Below are positions 7,329-16,303 of a stretch of DNA of 36,322 bases, in pieces. The stretch is taken from contig JAFGQN010000152.1 in the NCBI GenBank assembly GCA_016935665.1, positions 1 to 36,322 on the forward strand, written 5' to 3'. A program made the translations under genes and the position numbers. This DNA comes from Deltaproteobacteria bacterium (GTDB lineage Bacteria; Myxococcota_A; Polyangia; JAAYKL01). Position 1 is the first letter of the stretch. The number at the start of each line of letters is the position of its first letter. The notes below the pieces were generated by a model, which saw only the letters and a list, made by a program, of their open reading frames with translations, made no database searches and was not told the DNA's origin.

Positions 7329-10300
7329 TTAAATCAGGGACATTAATTCGTTCATGTTCAGTTTGGCGACGCTGGCGGTGTTTTCCAGAAGGCCACTGGC
7401 GAGGTCTCGTTTTTCGCCGTGGATTTCCATTACTTTTTCTTCGACCGTTCCCTGGGTCACAAGCTTGTAGACGGTGACCGGGCGGGACTGGCCAATGCGG
7501 TGAACGCGATCGGACGCCTGGTCTTCCACCGCAGGGTTCCACCAGGGGTCCAGGTGGACGACATAGTCGGCGGCGGTCAGGTTGAGCCCGAATCCACCGG
7601 CACGGGTGCTGATTACAAAGAGGTCAAAATGGCCGGTCTGAAAAGCATCCACCGCCTCTGTTCGCTGCTTTTGCGAACTGCTGCCATCCAGGTACTGGTA
7701 AGTAATATTCTGTTCATCCAGCCATTCTCTGACAATGGTGAGAAATTTAACAAACTGACTGAACACGAGTGCGCGATGCCCACCGGATTTCAATTCTTCG
7801 AGAATGTCCTTGAGGCAGTTCAGTTTGGCGCTCTCCATGGTGAGAGATGGTTCAATGAGCCTCGGATGACAGGCGGCCTGACGCAATGTAGTCAGTGCGG
7901 TGATCAGTTCCATCATTTGCTGGTTGCTGTCCGTCAATTTCAGGAGGTTTTGGGCCTGACGTCGGTGCAGCTCGTAAAATGCCGATTCCTCCTTTGACAT
8001 TTCGCAGTACCGCACGATTTCGGTTTTGGGGGGCAGTTCGTCCAGCGTCTCTTCTTTGGTGCGTCGAAGCAAAAACGGTTTTACCTGCCAGCGCAGTGAT
8101 TCCAGGGCATGGGGGTCCCCAAATTGCTGAATGCATTTTTCGTACATGTCCGCAAACAGTTTGTGGGGGCCCAGCAATCCTGGGTTGATGAAATGAAAGA
8201 TGCTCCAGAACTCGCTCAGCCGATTTTCCACAGGCGTGCCAGTGGTGACCATTTTAAAGTCGCCCTGCAGTTTAAACGCCGCTTTGGCCCTTGCACTGTC
8301 TTTGTTTTTGATGAACTGTGCTTCGTCGAGCACAATCATGTCAAATTCGATTCTGGCAAGTTTTTGCCCGTCCCGCTGCAAAAGGCCATAACTGGTCACC
8401 AGCACCTGACGCGCTTTGATATTGGCTAAAATAGTGTCCCGCTCCTGGCCGGCGTAATGAATGAGCTTTAAATCCGGTACAAACCGGCGCGCCTCGGCAA
8501 ACCATCCGGGAATAACTGAAACAGGCGCCACAATCAGCGCGGGCTTTTTCATGGCGCGCTGCTGGAGTCGATGCAGCATGATAGCCAGCGTCTGCAATGT
8601 TTTTCCAAGTCCCATGTCGTCGGCCAGACATGCGCCCAGTCCCAGAGTGGACAACCGGTGAAGCCATCGGTAGCCGTCCATCTGATAGTCTCTGAACGTG
8701 GCCTTTACCCCGTTGGGCAGTGTCGATTCCACACAAAGGCTGCGGTCAAGATGTGCCACCTGTTTTTCCCATGCCAGATTGGCCTCGAACTCGCCGGCTT
8801 CATCCGAAAGGCGGCGCACACTGATGACGGCATTTTCGGGGGCCAGAATGGAACCGTCGCTCTGCAGTACGCCCACTCCTTTGAGGTGCAGTAAAAATTG
8901 GCGCAGCGATTTTGATAGCCGGAGGAATTGCCCATCTTTCAGGCGCATATAGCCCTGTTTGGGGGTGTCCATCATATCGGTGAGTTCTGCAATTTCGTAC
9001 AACTCTTTGTCTGATACCTTGATGCGGCCACTCAGCGAGAGCCATTTGCGTTTTTTGTTGATGAGTAAATGGAAATCTTTGGGAAACAGAGTGCGCGTGC
9101 ACTTGAGCTTTACCCCTTTGGGCCATTCCACCTGAAACGGCGGAGTACCATCCGTGGCTTTGCAGTTTTCCAGTTCACTCAAAAATTCGATAGCCAGCGC
9201 TTCGTCTGGAAACTGATAGAGCCCCTCGCCAGACTCCTCGGAATAGAACAGACCAAGGACCATGAGCAACGCATCGAGCTGTCTGGATTCCGCCTGTAAA
9301 TCCCGGGCTGTGGTGCGTTTCTCAATGCCAACGGTGGCAAACACGTGCTCGGGGCCATGTCCCGGCACAAAGGTGGGCCCCTTTTCACCAAGCGGCGAAA
9401 CCAGAAACTGGGCGGAGAGCCCGTGTAAAAAGGGGTGCATGCGAAGGAGCAGTACATCGCAGGTGGGGACCTCAACCGATTTTTTGCCAATATTGGGCAC
9501 ATGGGAATGCACTTCGGCCAGGGCGCTGATGTGGGTTACCGCGTCGGCAATTTCGGTTTTTGCCTTCGCTGGAAATCGGGCGCCGTTTTGTCCCAACGCT
9601 TCCAGCAGTTCCAGTTGCGCCTTTGTAAATCGAGTGACCCGAATCAGATTCGCACTGCGCCTTTCCACGTGATAACCGCGCTCACAGGGATTGGAAGGGC
9701 ATACGCGAATCTCCACATTGTCGCCCACTGAAGTGACCTCCACCTGGGGCGAAGCGGTTTCGATTTCCAGCGGCGCCAGCTGTTCGTCATCCCGGAAAAC
9801 GGCCGGATGCCCGGCCAGTCTGTACAACGCTTCGTTGAAGTTTTCCCTGTACATGCCGTGAGAAGTGCGCCGGTACCGTTCCCGCTCACTTTCCATGATC
9901 ATCAGTATCCGCTCATCCGTTCTGGTGAAAAATGATGTGTCCACTTCTGTATCCAGTCGCCTGGCCGGATCGAAATATTTGCCTTTGGTAAAGCCGCCAC
10001 CTTTTTTCGGTTTTTGAACGTATGCGTGCAGACTCCATCTATCGTTTCCCCCATACCATGCGATGCGAAACGACAGTCGATTGCCCGATTCCTTTGCGTC
10101 TGTATTTTGGGGCTGCACCGCATTGCCAATGCGGGATATATTGTACAAAACCAGTTTCCAGTCGGCATGGCTGCGGGAAAAATCGAACGTGGGCATCGGC
10201 ATTGGAATATCCTCGTTGTCGGGGACGGGGGTGTCGATAATATGATGATACAGCGCCTGAACATTGGCCAGAAACTGCACGTGGGGCGTTCCGTTCAGCT

Positions 10301-11540
10301 GATTTAGCGAGGTCTTCAGATATTCCACTACTCTGCTTTTTTTACGAACAGCGGCCACATCATACATGGTATGGGCCATGATGCCGGCAATGGCAATTTC
10401 AATATCTTTGATGTCGTCGCGGCACAGTCGGTATATGGGAAGTGAAATTTCTTTGTCGGGATACAGGCGGGCTTCCACCAGGGCTTCGAATTGTTCAAAA
10501 ACGCTCTGGTACGGCGACTTATTGGTACGCGATGCGGCGTCCTCAAGGAGTTCCTTCAACCGGACGAAAATCGCCGGCGTGTCAAGACGCAGGCAGGCGT
10601 ATATGAATATCTCGCCAATCAGATTGTTGAAGAAAAACCGTTTTTTTCGAGTTGTCTTGCGCAATTCCCTGAGCGCTTTTTCAAAAAGCCCAACCGCATC
10701 CTCAATTCGATTCTCCGCGAATGCCAAAACGGCCATGGCCGCCATCTGCTGATAACCTGTCATTTGCGAAATCACGGATTCCGCGTTGGACATTTCATTG
10801 CACAGCCAGCATTCGCCCACATGCAGCAGCATCAGTGTCAGCATCGAATCCCGCAATGACGTGTCAGCGATTTCATTGATGGGAAAAAAGTCGTCCGCAA
10901 TTGTCAAAATCGGATCGGTGAACCTCATCAGCTGGCTGTGCTCGAGCTGCGTTGCTTCGATGGCCAAGGGGAGATGCCGAATAAAAAAAGCAGCTGGTCC
11001 TTTTTCAAGGAAAGAAAAGTTGTCGCTTGCGGCGAGTATCTGAGTCAGTGGCGGAGTCGAATATGTTTGCGTGCTCTTTGATTCCTTCAGGTACAAATCA
11101 TACGCGTGACCCATTTCCACGCTGTCACCGGTATAAAGCGCCGCCCTGAACTGACGTTGCAATGTACGAAAAAGATGGAAGCCGTATCGCTGCGCTGCAA
11201 AGGGGTCTGCAGCGAAAGAGGATTGCTGGTATGTATTGCTTCTGCCGGATGCCAGCGCATCTCTGATGGCCAGCTCCTCGAAAACAGGGCTGACCGCAAC
11301 CGCTCCATATTGCTCCAGGAGAAACGCGTCTGTTCGCAGCTTTTTAAACAGCGGCGCAAGATCTTTTTGTTGCAACACGGATTCGCTGGCGACATGCGGC
11401 AATATATGCACCAATTCCTGCAGGAGTTTAAGGCGTGGTATCGCCTGCTCGCAATACGCGGTAAATTCCACCATGTATCGCTCCACATCCGAGAGGCGGT
11501 TGTATCTGGCGAGCAGTGATCTTTTCTCATGCGGATTCAT
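7329..11540 (-). CDS. SNF2-family ATPase, intact 1403-aa paralogue
   Basis: This is an intact giant bacterial SWI2/SNF2 ATPase. The first ~930 residues are mostly helical and have no domain I can name. The motor follows: DYQMDGYRW; Walker A in DDMGLGKT at about 975; APVSVIPGW; DEAQ near 1072; TTGTPVENR; FLLRRTK; then the helicase C lobe with LVFSQFVKFL, QYLDGSSSQK, STRAGGFGLNLT and QASDRVHRIGQ near 1345. SNF2 proteins translocate on double-stranded DNA and displace bound proteins; the bacterial targets are mostly unknown. The ATG at 11540 lacks a clear Shine-Dalgarno. The gene is convergent with the Rpn-like gene, which sits between it and its frameshifted paralogue. Nothing in the motor looks defective. 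Confidence 0.92.
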   Translation of the reverse strand: MNPHEKRSLLARYNRLSDVERYMVEFTAYCEQAIPRLKLLQELVHILPHVASESVLQQKDLAPLFKKLRTDAFLLEQYGAVAVSPVFEELAIRDALASGRSNTYQQSSFAADPFAAQRYGFHLFRTLQRQFRAALYTGDSVEMGHAYDLYLKESKSTQTYSTPPLTQILAASDNFSFLEKGPAAFFIRHLPLAIEATQLEHSQLMRFTDPILTIADDFFPINEIADTSLRDSMLTLMLLHVGECWLCNEMSNAESVISQMTGYQQMAAMAVLAFAENRIEDAVGLFEKALRELRKTTRKKRFFFNNLIGEIFIYACLRLDTPAIFVRLKELLEDAASRTNKSPYQSVFEQFEALVEARLYPDKEISLPIYRLCRDDIKDIEIAIAGIMAHTMYDVAAVRKKSRVVEYLKTSLNQLNGTPHVQFLANVQALYHHIIDTPVPDNEDIPMPMPTFDFSRSHADWKLVLYNISRIGNAVQPQNTDAKESGNRLSFRIAWYGGNDRWSLHAYVQKPKKGGGFTKGKYFDPARRLDTEVDTSFFTRTDERILMIMESERERYRRTSHGMYRENFNEALYRLAGHPAVFRDDEQLAPLEIETASPQVEVTSVGDNVEIRVCPSNPCERGYHVERRSANLIRVTRFTKAQLELLEALGQNGARFPAKAKTEIADAVTHISALAEVHSHVPNIGKKSVEVPTCDVLLLRMHPFLHGLSAQFLVSPLGEKGPTFVPGHGPEHVFATVGIEKRTTARDLQAESRQLDALLMVLGLFYSEESGEGLYQFPDEALAIEFLSELENCKATDGTPPFQVEWPKGVKLKCTRTLFPKDFHLLINKKRKWLSLSGRIKVSDKELYEIAELTDMMDTPKQGYMRLKDGQFLRLSKSLRQFLLHLKGVGVLQSDGSILAPENAVISVRRLSDEAGEFEANLAWEKQVAHLDRSLCVESTLPNGVKATFRDYQMDGYRWLHRLSTLGLGACLADDMGLGKTLQTLAIMLHRLQQRAMKKPALIVAPVSVIPGWFAEARRFVPDLKLIHYAGQERDTILANIKARQVLVTSYGLLQRDGQKLARIEFDMIVLDEAQFIKNKDSARAKAAFKLQGDFKMVTTGTPVENRLSEFWSIFHFINPGLLGPHKLFADMYEKCIQQFGDPHALESLRWQVKPFLLRRTKEETLDELPPKTEIVRYCEMSKEESAFYELHRRQAQNLLKLTDSNQQMMELITALTTLRQAACHPRLIEPSLTMESAKLNCLKDILEELKSGGHRALVFSQFVKFLTIVREWLDEQNITYQYLDGSSSQKQRTEAVDAFQTGHFDLFVISTRAGGFGLNLTAADYVVHLDPWWNPAVEDQASDRVHRIGQSRPVTVYKLVTQGTVEEKVMEIHGEKRDLASGLLENTASVAKLNMNELMSLI

Positions 11541-11649
11541 TGGGGCTTGTGTATCTTAAAACACAGGGATTTACCAGGGGCTTCGACCAACGCATCACCA
11601 TAATTTTTCATAGCCCGCGGTACTGGCTTTGGCATCCCGTCTTTTTATA

Positions 11650-11677
11650 TTGATGCAAACCAATTCTCGTTTAAAAT
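11650..11677 (+). promoter_or_regulatory. Candidate sigma70-like promoter for the 11755 gene
   Basis: TTGATG (11650-11655), a 16-base spacer and TAAAAT (11672-11677) lie about 80 bases upstream of the start codon, in an AT-rich divergent intergenic region. The match is moderate and not verified. Confidence 0.3.
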
Positions 11678-11754
11678 GTATTTCAGTCAATTTAAAAATG
11701 ATTATGGGGTAAGGCTGTGAAATTCTTTGACCCATTGGGTTGGAAAGGAAATGT

Positions 11755-12276
11755 ATGCGCTCACTTCCGATAGTTCATAAAACCAAACTAAACAGAGAAC
11801 AGACATATTTTGTGCATGCGCCGGAACTGGAAAGACTGCTGGCAGACTGCACGGTTTTCAATCAGCTGGCGCTGAATTTCAGCGATGATCCCAGTTTGCA
11901 TAAATCCAACTACGATCGATTTATCAAACAGGAAGGCAAGTTGGTGATTCTGTCCGCCCGATATACGCCGCCATCCGAAGAATTGCCGGAAAACGGGGCG
12001 TCTCTTCAAACCAGACCGTATGTGATTAACGTTTATGCAACGGTTAAGGCCCTGCGCGAAGACCTAATTGCGCAATTCGAAATCGATCATTTTGCCACGC
12101 TTAAACAATGGCTCAATGAGCCAAGAGATGGCGTTTGGCTGCAAAAGCCCCATGCAATCCAGTTCCTCATCGATGTGCAGAAAGAAGAAGTCGAAGTGGC
12201 GTACGACATAGACTTTGACAGCTACAGTCGACACAGCCACAAACAGCGGTTTCGAACAGATATTCGGCGGCACTGA
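11755..12276 (+). CDS. Unrecognised protein, 173 aa
   Basis: I do not recognise this protein. I prefer the ATG at 11755 (MRSLPIVHKTKL) because GGAAAGGA lies about six bases upstream; the TTG at 11740 would start before that signal. The protein looks soluble and mixed alpha/beta, with no signal peptide or membrane segment. It has a helical AP-ELERLLADCTVFNQLAL stretch, an RPYVINVYATVKALREDL stretch and a C-terminal HAIQFLIDVQKEEVEVAYDIDF. The last ~20 residues (SYSRHSHKQRFRTDIRRH) are compositionally unlike the rest. Another frame from 12215 to 12415 continues with protein-like sequence (GFEQIFGGTDNGILAFQW), so the 3' end may be frameshifted. It stands alone between the SNF2 gene and the fibro-slime gene. 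Confidence 0.55.
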   Translation: MRSLPIVHKTKLNREQTYFVHAPELERLLADCTVFNQLALNFSDDPSLHKSNYDRFIKQEGKLVILSARYTPPSEELPENGASLQTRPYVINVYATVKALREDLIAQFEIDHFATLKQWLNEPRDGVWLQKPHAIQFLIDVQKEEVEVAYDIDFDSYSRHSHKQRFRTDIRRH

Positions 12277-12524
12277 TAATGGAATCCTTGCTTTTCAGTG
12301 GGCGGACAGTTCTGTTTTCGCCTTTGGATGTTTCATTTATGCATCGATAAATTTCAATATTGAAAGTGATTGCATAGGTCCGCTGTCTTTTTTTGACAAC
12401 ACATACTGGCAATGACATCTTTTTTTTCCCTTCCCATAGAGCGGTGGATGGCATTTGGGCGAGTTTTAGTTTTTATTGAATTTTTAATTTATATTGTCAC
12501 ACCTCTTGCAATACCAGACTCGCT
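12277..12524. other. Intergenic stretch without a convincing gene
   Basis: Both strands have short open frames here: plus strand to 12415 (GILAFQWADSSVFAFG) and minus strand 12167-12454. Neither has a start signal or recognisable family. The plus frame may be the displaced tail of the preceding gene. The sequence becomes AT-rich after 12460, leading into the promoter of the next gene. Confidence 0.4.
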
Positions 12525-12605
12525 GAATCACTAAATCTGTGATTCCTCCGGGTGGCGATTTAAATCCGACGCCCTGTGCCTATACTTCGACACAGTAACT
12601 GTGTC
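12525..12605 (+). promoter_or_regulatory. Promoter region with three palindromes upstream of the fibro-slime lipoprotein gene
   Basis: There are three perfect dyads in 81 bases. The first is GAATCAC-N7-GTGATTC at 12525-12545, the second GATTTAAATC at 12557-12566, and the third GACACAGT-A-ACTGTGTC at 12589-12605. A TATACT (-10-like) lies at 12581-12586, just before the third dyad, with no good -35 at the right distance, which suggests activator dependence. The third dyad would fall at or just after the transcription start and about 11 bases before AGGAGG, where a repressor could block transcription or an RNA hairpin could form. The dyads are seen directly; their function is inferred. Confidence 0.5.
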
Positions 12606-12615
12606 CAAACGTGTC

Positions 12616-12621
12616 AGGAGG
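12616..12621 (+). promoter_or_regulatory. Shine-Dalgarno AGGAGG deciding the fibro-slime gene start
   Basis: A perfect AGGAGG stands eight bases before the ATG at 12630 and rules out the longer frame from 12576. Confidence 0.7.
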
Positions 12622-12629
12622 CGTTTTCG

Positions 12630-14729
12630 ATGTTTCGACATTTTTTACTGAAGGGTATTGTCTGGTTTGCTCTTGCAATTGTGTCTGCCTGTTCGTCAAA
12701 TGACGACACCAAAGGAAAGGGGGCGGACACATCGACGAAGAGTCCACTTTCCACCGATTTTGCAGGTACCGATTCGGCGCTTCCGTTTTCATCGGACTCT
12801 GACACAGCAACTGTGCCGCTCGATACCAACGGTACGGGTTCTCTTATTGAAACCGACACTCCCGTGGGAACGGATACCGTTACGGATACGGTGGACATTG
12901 ATACATCCGGGTGTGGCAATGGCGTGATGGAATTGCCGCAGGAGGTCTGCGATGACGGCAACAGTGTGTCCCTCGATGGATGCTCGGCACTGTGCGATGC
13001 GGTTGAAGACGGGTTTCTCTGTCCTGTCCCCGGACAACCCTGCAAGTCCACCATGGTGTGCGGCAACGGTCTGGTCAGTGGTAGCGAAACCTGTGATGAC
13101 TTGAACACGGTTGGACTTGACGGATGCTCTGAAAATTGCCAGCTGGAGGCGGGATGGGTGTGTCCGGTGCCTGGTAAGAAATGTGTGGCTGCGGCCTGTG
13201 GCGACGGATTGCTTGCTGGCAGCGAGCAGTGTGACGATGGAGACACGGATCCGTTGGATGGCTGTTCTGAATTGTGCCACCTGGAGGATGGGTGGGCGTG
13301 TGACACCCCTGGCGCGGACTGTCACGAAACCGTTTGCAATGACGGCGTGAAGGAAGGCAAAGAACTGTGTGACGATGACAACGACATCATTGGTGACGGG
13401 TGCAATCCGTTTTGCGAGGTGGAGCCCGACTGCAGCGCCGGCGCGTGTGTGTCCGCCTGTGGCGACGGCATTATTCTTCCGGGGGACAACGAGGCGTGTG
13501 ATGATGGAAATCTGCAAAACAATGACGGCTGCAATGATCAGTGTCAGGTGGAACCCGGGTACGTGTGCACGAATGTGGCGCAGGAGTTGCCGGCGGTTCT
13601 GGAAGTGCCCATTACTTACAGGGATTTTATCTCCAAACCGCTGGCGGGAGAGGCCCGACATCCGGACTTTGAAAAATACAGCGGCAGCAACGTGACCCCT
13701 GGGCTGGTGGCAAACGAGCTGGGTCCCGATGGGAAACCGGTGTACACCGGAATCTGCGAGGCGGGGAACTTTGACACGGATGACTGCCCCTATAATGAAC
13801 AAACCACTTCCGAAGCGGATTTCAATCAATGGTATAATAAGGCGCCGACGGTAAATAAAACGTTGGTTACCAAAATTGCGCTCGACCAGACGGTCGACGA
13901 CACGTATTACTACGGCAACAATGCATTCTTCCCGGTGGACGATTTCGGATGGGTGGCTGAGGGATTTGAAGCGACCACCAATGAACACAACTTCGCGTTT
14001 ACCAGTGAGTTGCGGTACTGGTTCAAATATGAGGGCGATGAATCGTTGCTGTTTACCGGCGATGATGACGTCTGGGTATTTATCAATGGCAAACTGGCGG
14101 TGGATATTGGCGGTCTGCACTCCAGTCAGACCCGGGAAGTGGTGTTGGACAAAACAGTTGGCGACAGTCTGGGACTGGAAGTGGGCAAAATCTACGAAAC
14201 CGTTCTGTTTCACGCGGAGCGCCATACTGCAGCGTCGCGCTTTAACCTGACGCTGTCGGGTTTTTCCACCATTAAGAGCGAATGTGTTACTGACTGTGGC
14301 GACGGAATCGTGGCCGGCGAAGAAACATGTGACGATGGTGTAAATGATGGCAGCTATGGTTCGTGCATGCCCGACTGTACCAGAGGCGAACGGTGTGGCG
14401 ACGGAGTGTTGCAGCCGGAACACGAAATCTGCGATGACGGCGTGAATCTTTCCGTTTATTCCACCACCGGTTCCCCTGGTTGTGCGCCCGGATGTGTGGC
14501 CGGCTCTTTTTGTGGCGACGGTGTATTGAACAGTCTGTTTGGCGAGCAGTGTGACGACGGCGTCAACGCCGGTGGGTATGGCAAATGCGCCGCCAATTGC
14601 ACTCTCGATGCACGCTGCGGCGATCACGTTGTTCAGCCTGAGTTTGGCGAAGAATGCGACGATGGCAACAGCGTGTCCGGCGATGGCTGTTCCGCCGCAT
14701 GTCTGGGCGAAGCCGTATCTGTTGAATAA
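12630..14729 (+). CDS. Lipoprotein with DUF4215 cysteine-rich repeats and a fibro-slime domain
   Basis: This is a predicted 699-aa surface lipoprotein. The signal peptide FLLKGIVWFALAIVSAC puts the lipid-modified Cys at residue 21. A Thr/Ser/Asp-rich linker follows to about residue 90. Next come repeats of the DUF4215 type (CGNG or CGDG, then CDDGN, then DGCS, C), a myxobacterial hallmark. A fibro-slime domain occupies about residues 325-545: ITYRDFISKPLAG, DFNQWYN, LLFTGDDDVWVFINGKLAVDIGG and HAERHTAASRFNLTLSGF, a PA14-like lectin fold. A second block of CGDG/CDDG repeats runs to the end. Fibro-slime domains occur in secreted or surface adhesion proteins, and calcium or carbohydrate binding is plausible from the acidic loops. 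The gene is monocistronic behind a palindrome-rich promoter. Confidence 0.9.
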   Translation: MFRHFLLKGIVWFALAIVSACSSNDDTKGKGADTSTKSPLSTDFAGTDSALPFSSDSDTATVPLDTNGTGSLIETDTPVGTDTVTDTVDIDTSGCGNGVMELPQEVCDDGNSVSLDGCSALCDAVEDGFLCPVPGQPCKSTMVCGNGLVSGSETCDDLNTVGLDGCSENCQLEAGWVCPVPGKKCVAAACGDGLLAGSEQCDDGDTDPLDGCSELCHLEDGWACDTPGADCHETVCNDGVKEGKELCDDDNDIIGDGCNPFCEVEPDCSAGACVSACGDGIILPGDNEACDDGNLQNNDGCNDQCQVEPGYVCTNVAQELPAVLEVPITYRDFISKPLAGEARHPDFEKYSGSNVTPGLVANELGPDGKPVYTGICEAGNFDTDDCPYNEQTTSEADFNQWYNKAPTVNKTLVTKIALDQTVDDTYYYGNNAFFPVDDFGWVAEGFEATTNEHNFAFTSELRYWFKYEGDESLLFTGDDDVWVFINGKLAVDIGGLHSSQTREVVLDKTVGDSLGLEVGKIYETVLFHAERHTAASRFNLTLSGFSTIKSECVTDCGDGIVAGEETCDDGVNDGSYGSCMPDCTRGERCGDGVLQPEHEICDDGVNLSVYSTTGSPGCAPGCVAGSFCGDGVLNSLFGEQCDDGVNAGGYGKCAANCTLDARCGDHVVQPEFGEECDDGNSVSGDGCSAACLGEAVSVE

Positions 14730-14881
14730 CGCACAGAATTGTTCCCCTGCCTGGCCCCATCGACAATCTTTTATTTAGTGCCGTTTTATCCTTGTGGTCT
14801 TGCTTTATTTTTGTAGCATGCGCATTTTAGTGTCGAAAAGTGATTGAACGTCGAAGCAATTTCGGTAAGGAGACCAATATT

Positions 14882-16303
14882 ATGAACAGTAATCGATTGC
14901 GACGCTGGGTGTGGACCACAGTGATTATCTGGACGATGGGGACATTTGGTTTGGCCGCATGGGCAAAGGACGCGAGTGACGCTCCCAAACTGAACATTCC
15001 ATTCGAGAAGTACAAACTGGAAAATGGACTTGAGGTCATTATTCACGAGGATCACAGCCTGCCGCTGGTGGCGGTGAATGTGTGGTATCACGTGGGTGCG
15101 GTTAATGAAGTCAGGGGAAAGACCGGGTTTGCCCATTTGTTTGAACACATCATGTTCCAGGGTTCCGGGCATATTCCCGACGATGGGCATATCCGCATTT
15201 TGGAACAGATTGGCGCCAGCGATCTCAATGGCAGCACCGGGTTTGATAGAACCAACTATTTTCAGACCGTTCCGGCCAATCATCTCGAAACCGCCCTTTG
15301 GCTGGAGAGCGACCGCATGGGATTTTTACTGGACACGCTCACTCAGGAAAAACTGGACAATCAGCGGGACGTGGTGAAAAACGAACGGCGGCAAACCACC
15401 GAAAATCAACCTTACGGTCTGGCGGAGGAGTCGTTCTGGCAGCGCATTTTTCCTGTGGAGCATCCGTACTATGGTCTCATTATCGGTTCCATGGATGATT
15501 TAACCAACGCCACTCTTGATGATGTGCGCAATTTTTTCGCCACGTGGTATTCGCCATCCAACGCCACTTTGACCATTGCAGGGGATATGGACGTGGCCGA
15601 GGCCAAATCGCTGGTGGAAAAATATTTTGGTTCCATCGAAGGAACACAGGCGCCAAAGCTGGCGAAACTGCCCGTGGTTGAAATCAAAGAGTCGTTCACT
15701 ATGGAATACGAGGAGCCCATTGCGCCACTGGCCAAAGTTGAGGTGTCCTGGATTACACCAAAACTGTACGCCAAAGGGGATGCCGAAGCCGATATTCTGG
15801 GGAGCATTCTGTCCTCAGGCAAATCATCGCTGCTGCACAAACGGCTGGTTCGTGAGTTGGAGATGGTGCAGCGTATTTCTGCATATCAGATGTCCATGCA
15901 ACATCTCTCGGTGTTCACAATAGAAGCCGTTGTCCGGGAGGGGGTGTCTGCACAAAACGTACTCGCTGAAATCGATAAGGTGCTCGCCTCTGTGCAGCAG
16001 GGACAAGTGGATGCACAGCTGGTGACACGGGCGGTGAATCAGTTTGAGACGGGGTATTTTCAGGCGCTGGAAAAAATCGGGCACGTGGCCGACCAGTTGC
16101 AAAGCTACAACCATTATGTGGGGACCCCGGATTTCATTTCGGCGGATTTGGCGAGGTACACTCTGGTGACGCCGAATGACGTCATCGAATTTGCCAATGC
16201 GTATCTGTCTCCCAAACACAGAGCCGTTCTGGTTGCGGCACCCAAAGCATCGAAACAAACCGACGCCACCGTTGATAAAACCTCGAAAGGGGAGAACCAA
16301 TGA
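14882..16303 (+). CDS. M16 family zinc peptidase, catalytic subunit
   Basis: This is a 473-aa M16B-type metallopeptidase, expected in the periplasm or on the envelope. It has an N-terminal signal segment (RRWVWTTVIIWTMGTFGLAAWA), then the peptidase domain with the inverted zinc motif HLFEH (H85, E88, H89). The third ligand E168 lies in VVKNERRQ, and a second M16 domain occupies the C-terminal half. I chose the ATG at 14882 because AAGGAGA precedes it by about nine bases; the longer frame from 14840 has none. Its stop overlaps the start of the next gene (ATGA at 16300-16303), so the two are translationally coupled. M16 enzymes of this size usually work as a heterodimer of an active and an inactive chain, which fits the pair here. 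Confidence 0.92.
   Translation: MNSNRLRRWVWTTVIIWTMGTFGLAAWAKDASDAPKLNIPFEKYKLENGLEVIIHEDHSLPLVAVNVWYHVGAVNEVRGKTGFAHLFEHIMFQGSGHIPDDGHIRILEQIGASDLNGSTGFDRTNYFQTVPANHLETALWLESDRMGFLLDTLTQEKLDNQRDVVKNERRQTTENQPYGLAEESFWQRIFPVEHPYYGLIIGSMDDLTNATLDDVRNFFATWYSPSNATLTIAGDMDVAEAKSLVEKYFGSIEGTQAPKLAKLPVVEIKESFTMEYEEPIAPLAKVEVSWITPKLYAKGDAEADILGSILSSGKSSLLHKRLVRELEMVQRISAYQMSMQHLSVFTIEAVVREGVSAQNVLAEIDKVLASVQQGQVDAQLVTRAVNQFETGYFQALEKIGHVADQLQSYNHYVGTPDFISADLARYTLVTPNDVIEFANAYLSPKHRAVLVAAPKASKQTDATVDKTSKGENQ

Noticed and set aside
12789-14627. 612-codon open frame on the minus strand opposite the fibro-slime gene
   Set aside because: It is a shadow of the biased codon use in the cysteine-rich gene; it has no start signal and no recognisable domain, while the plus strand has a lipobox, a ribosome binding site and clear domains.
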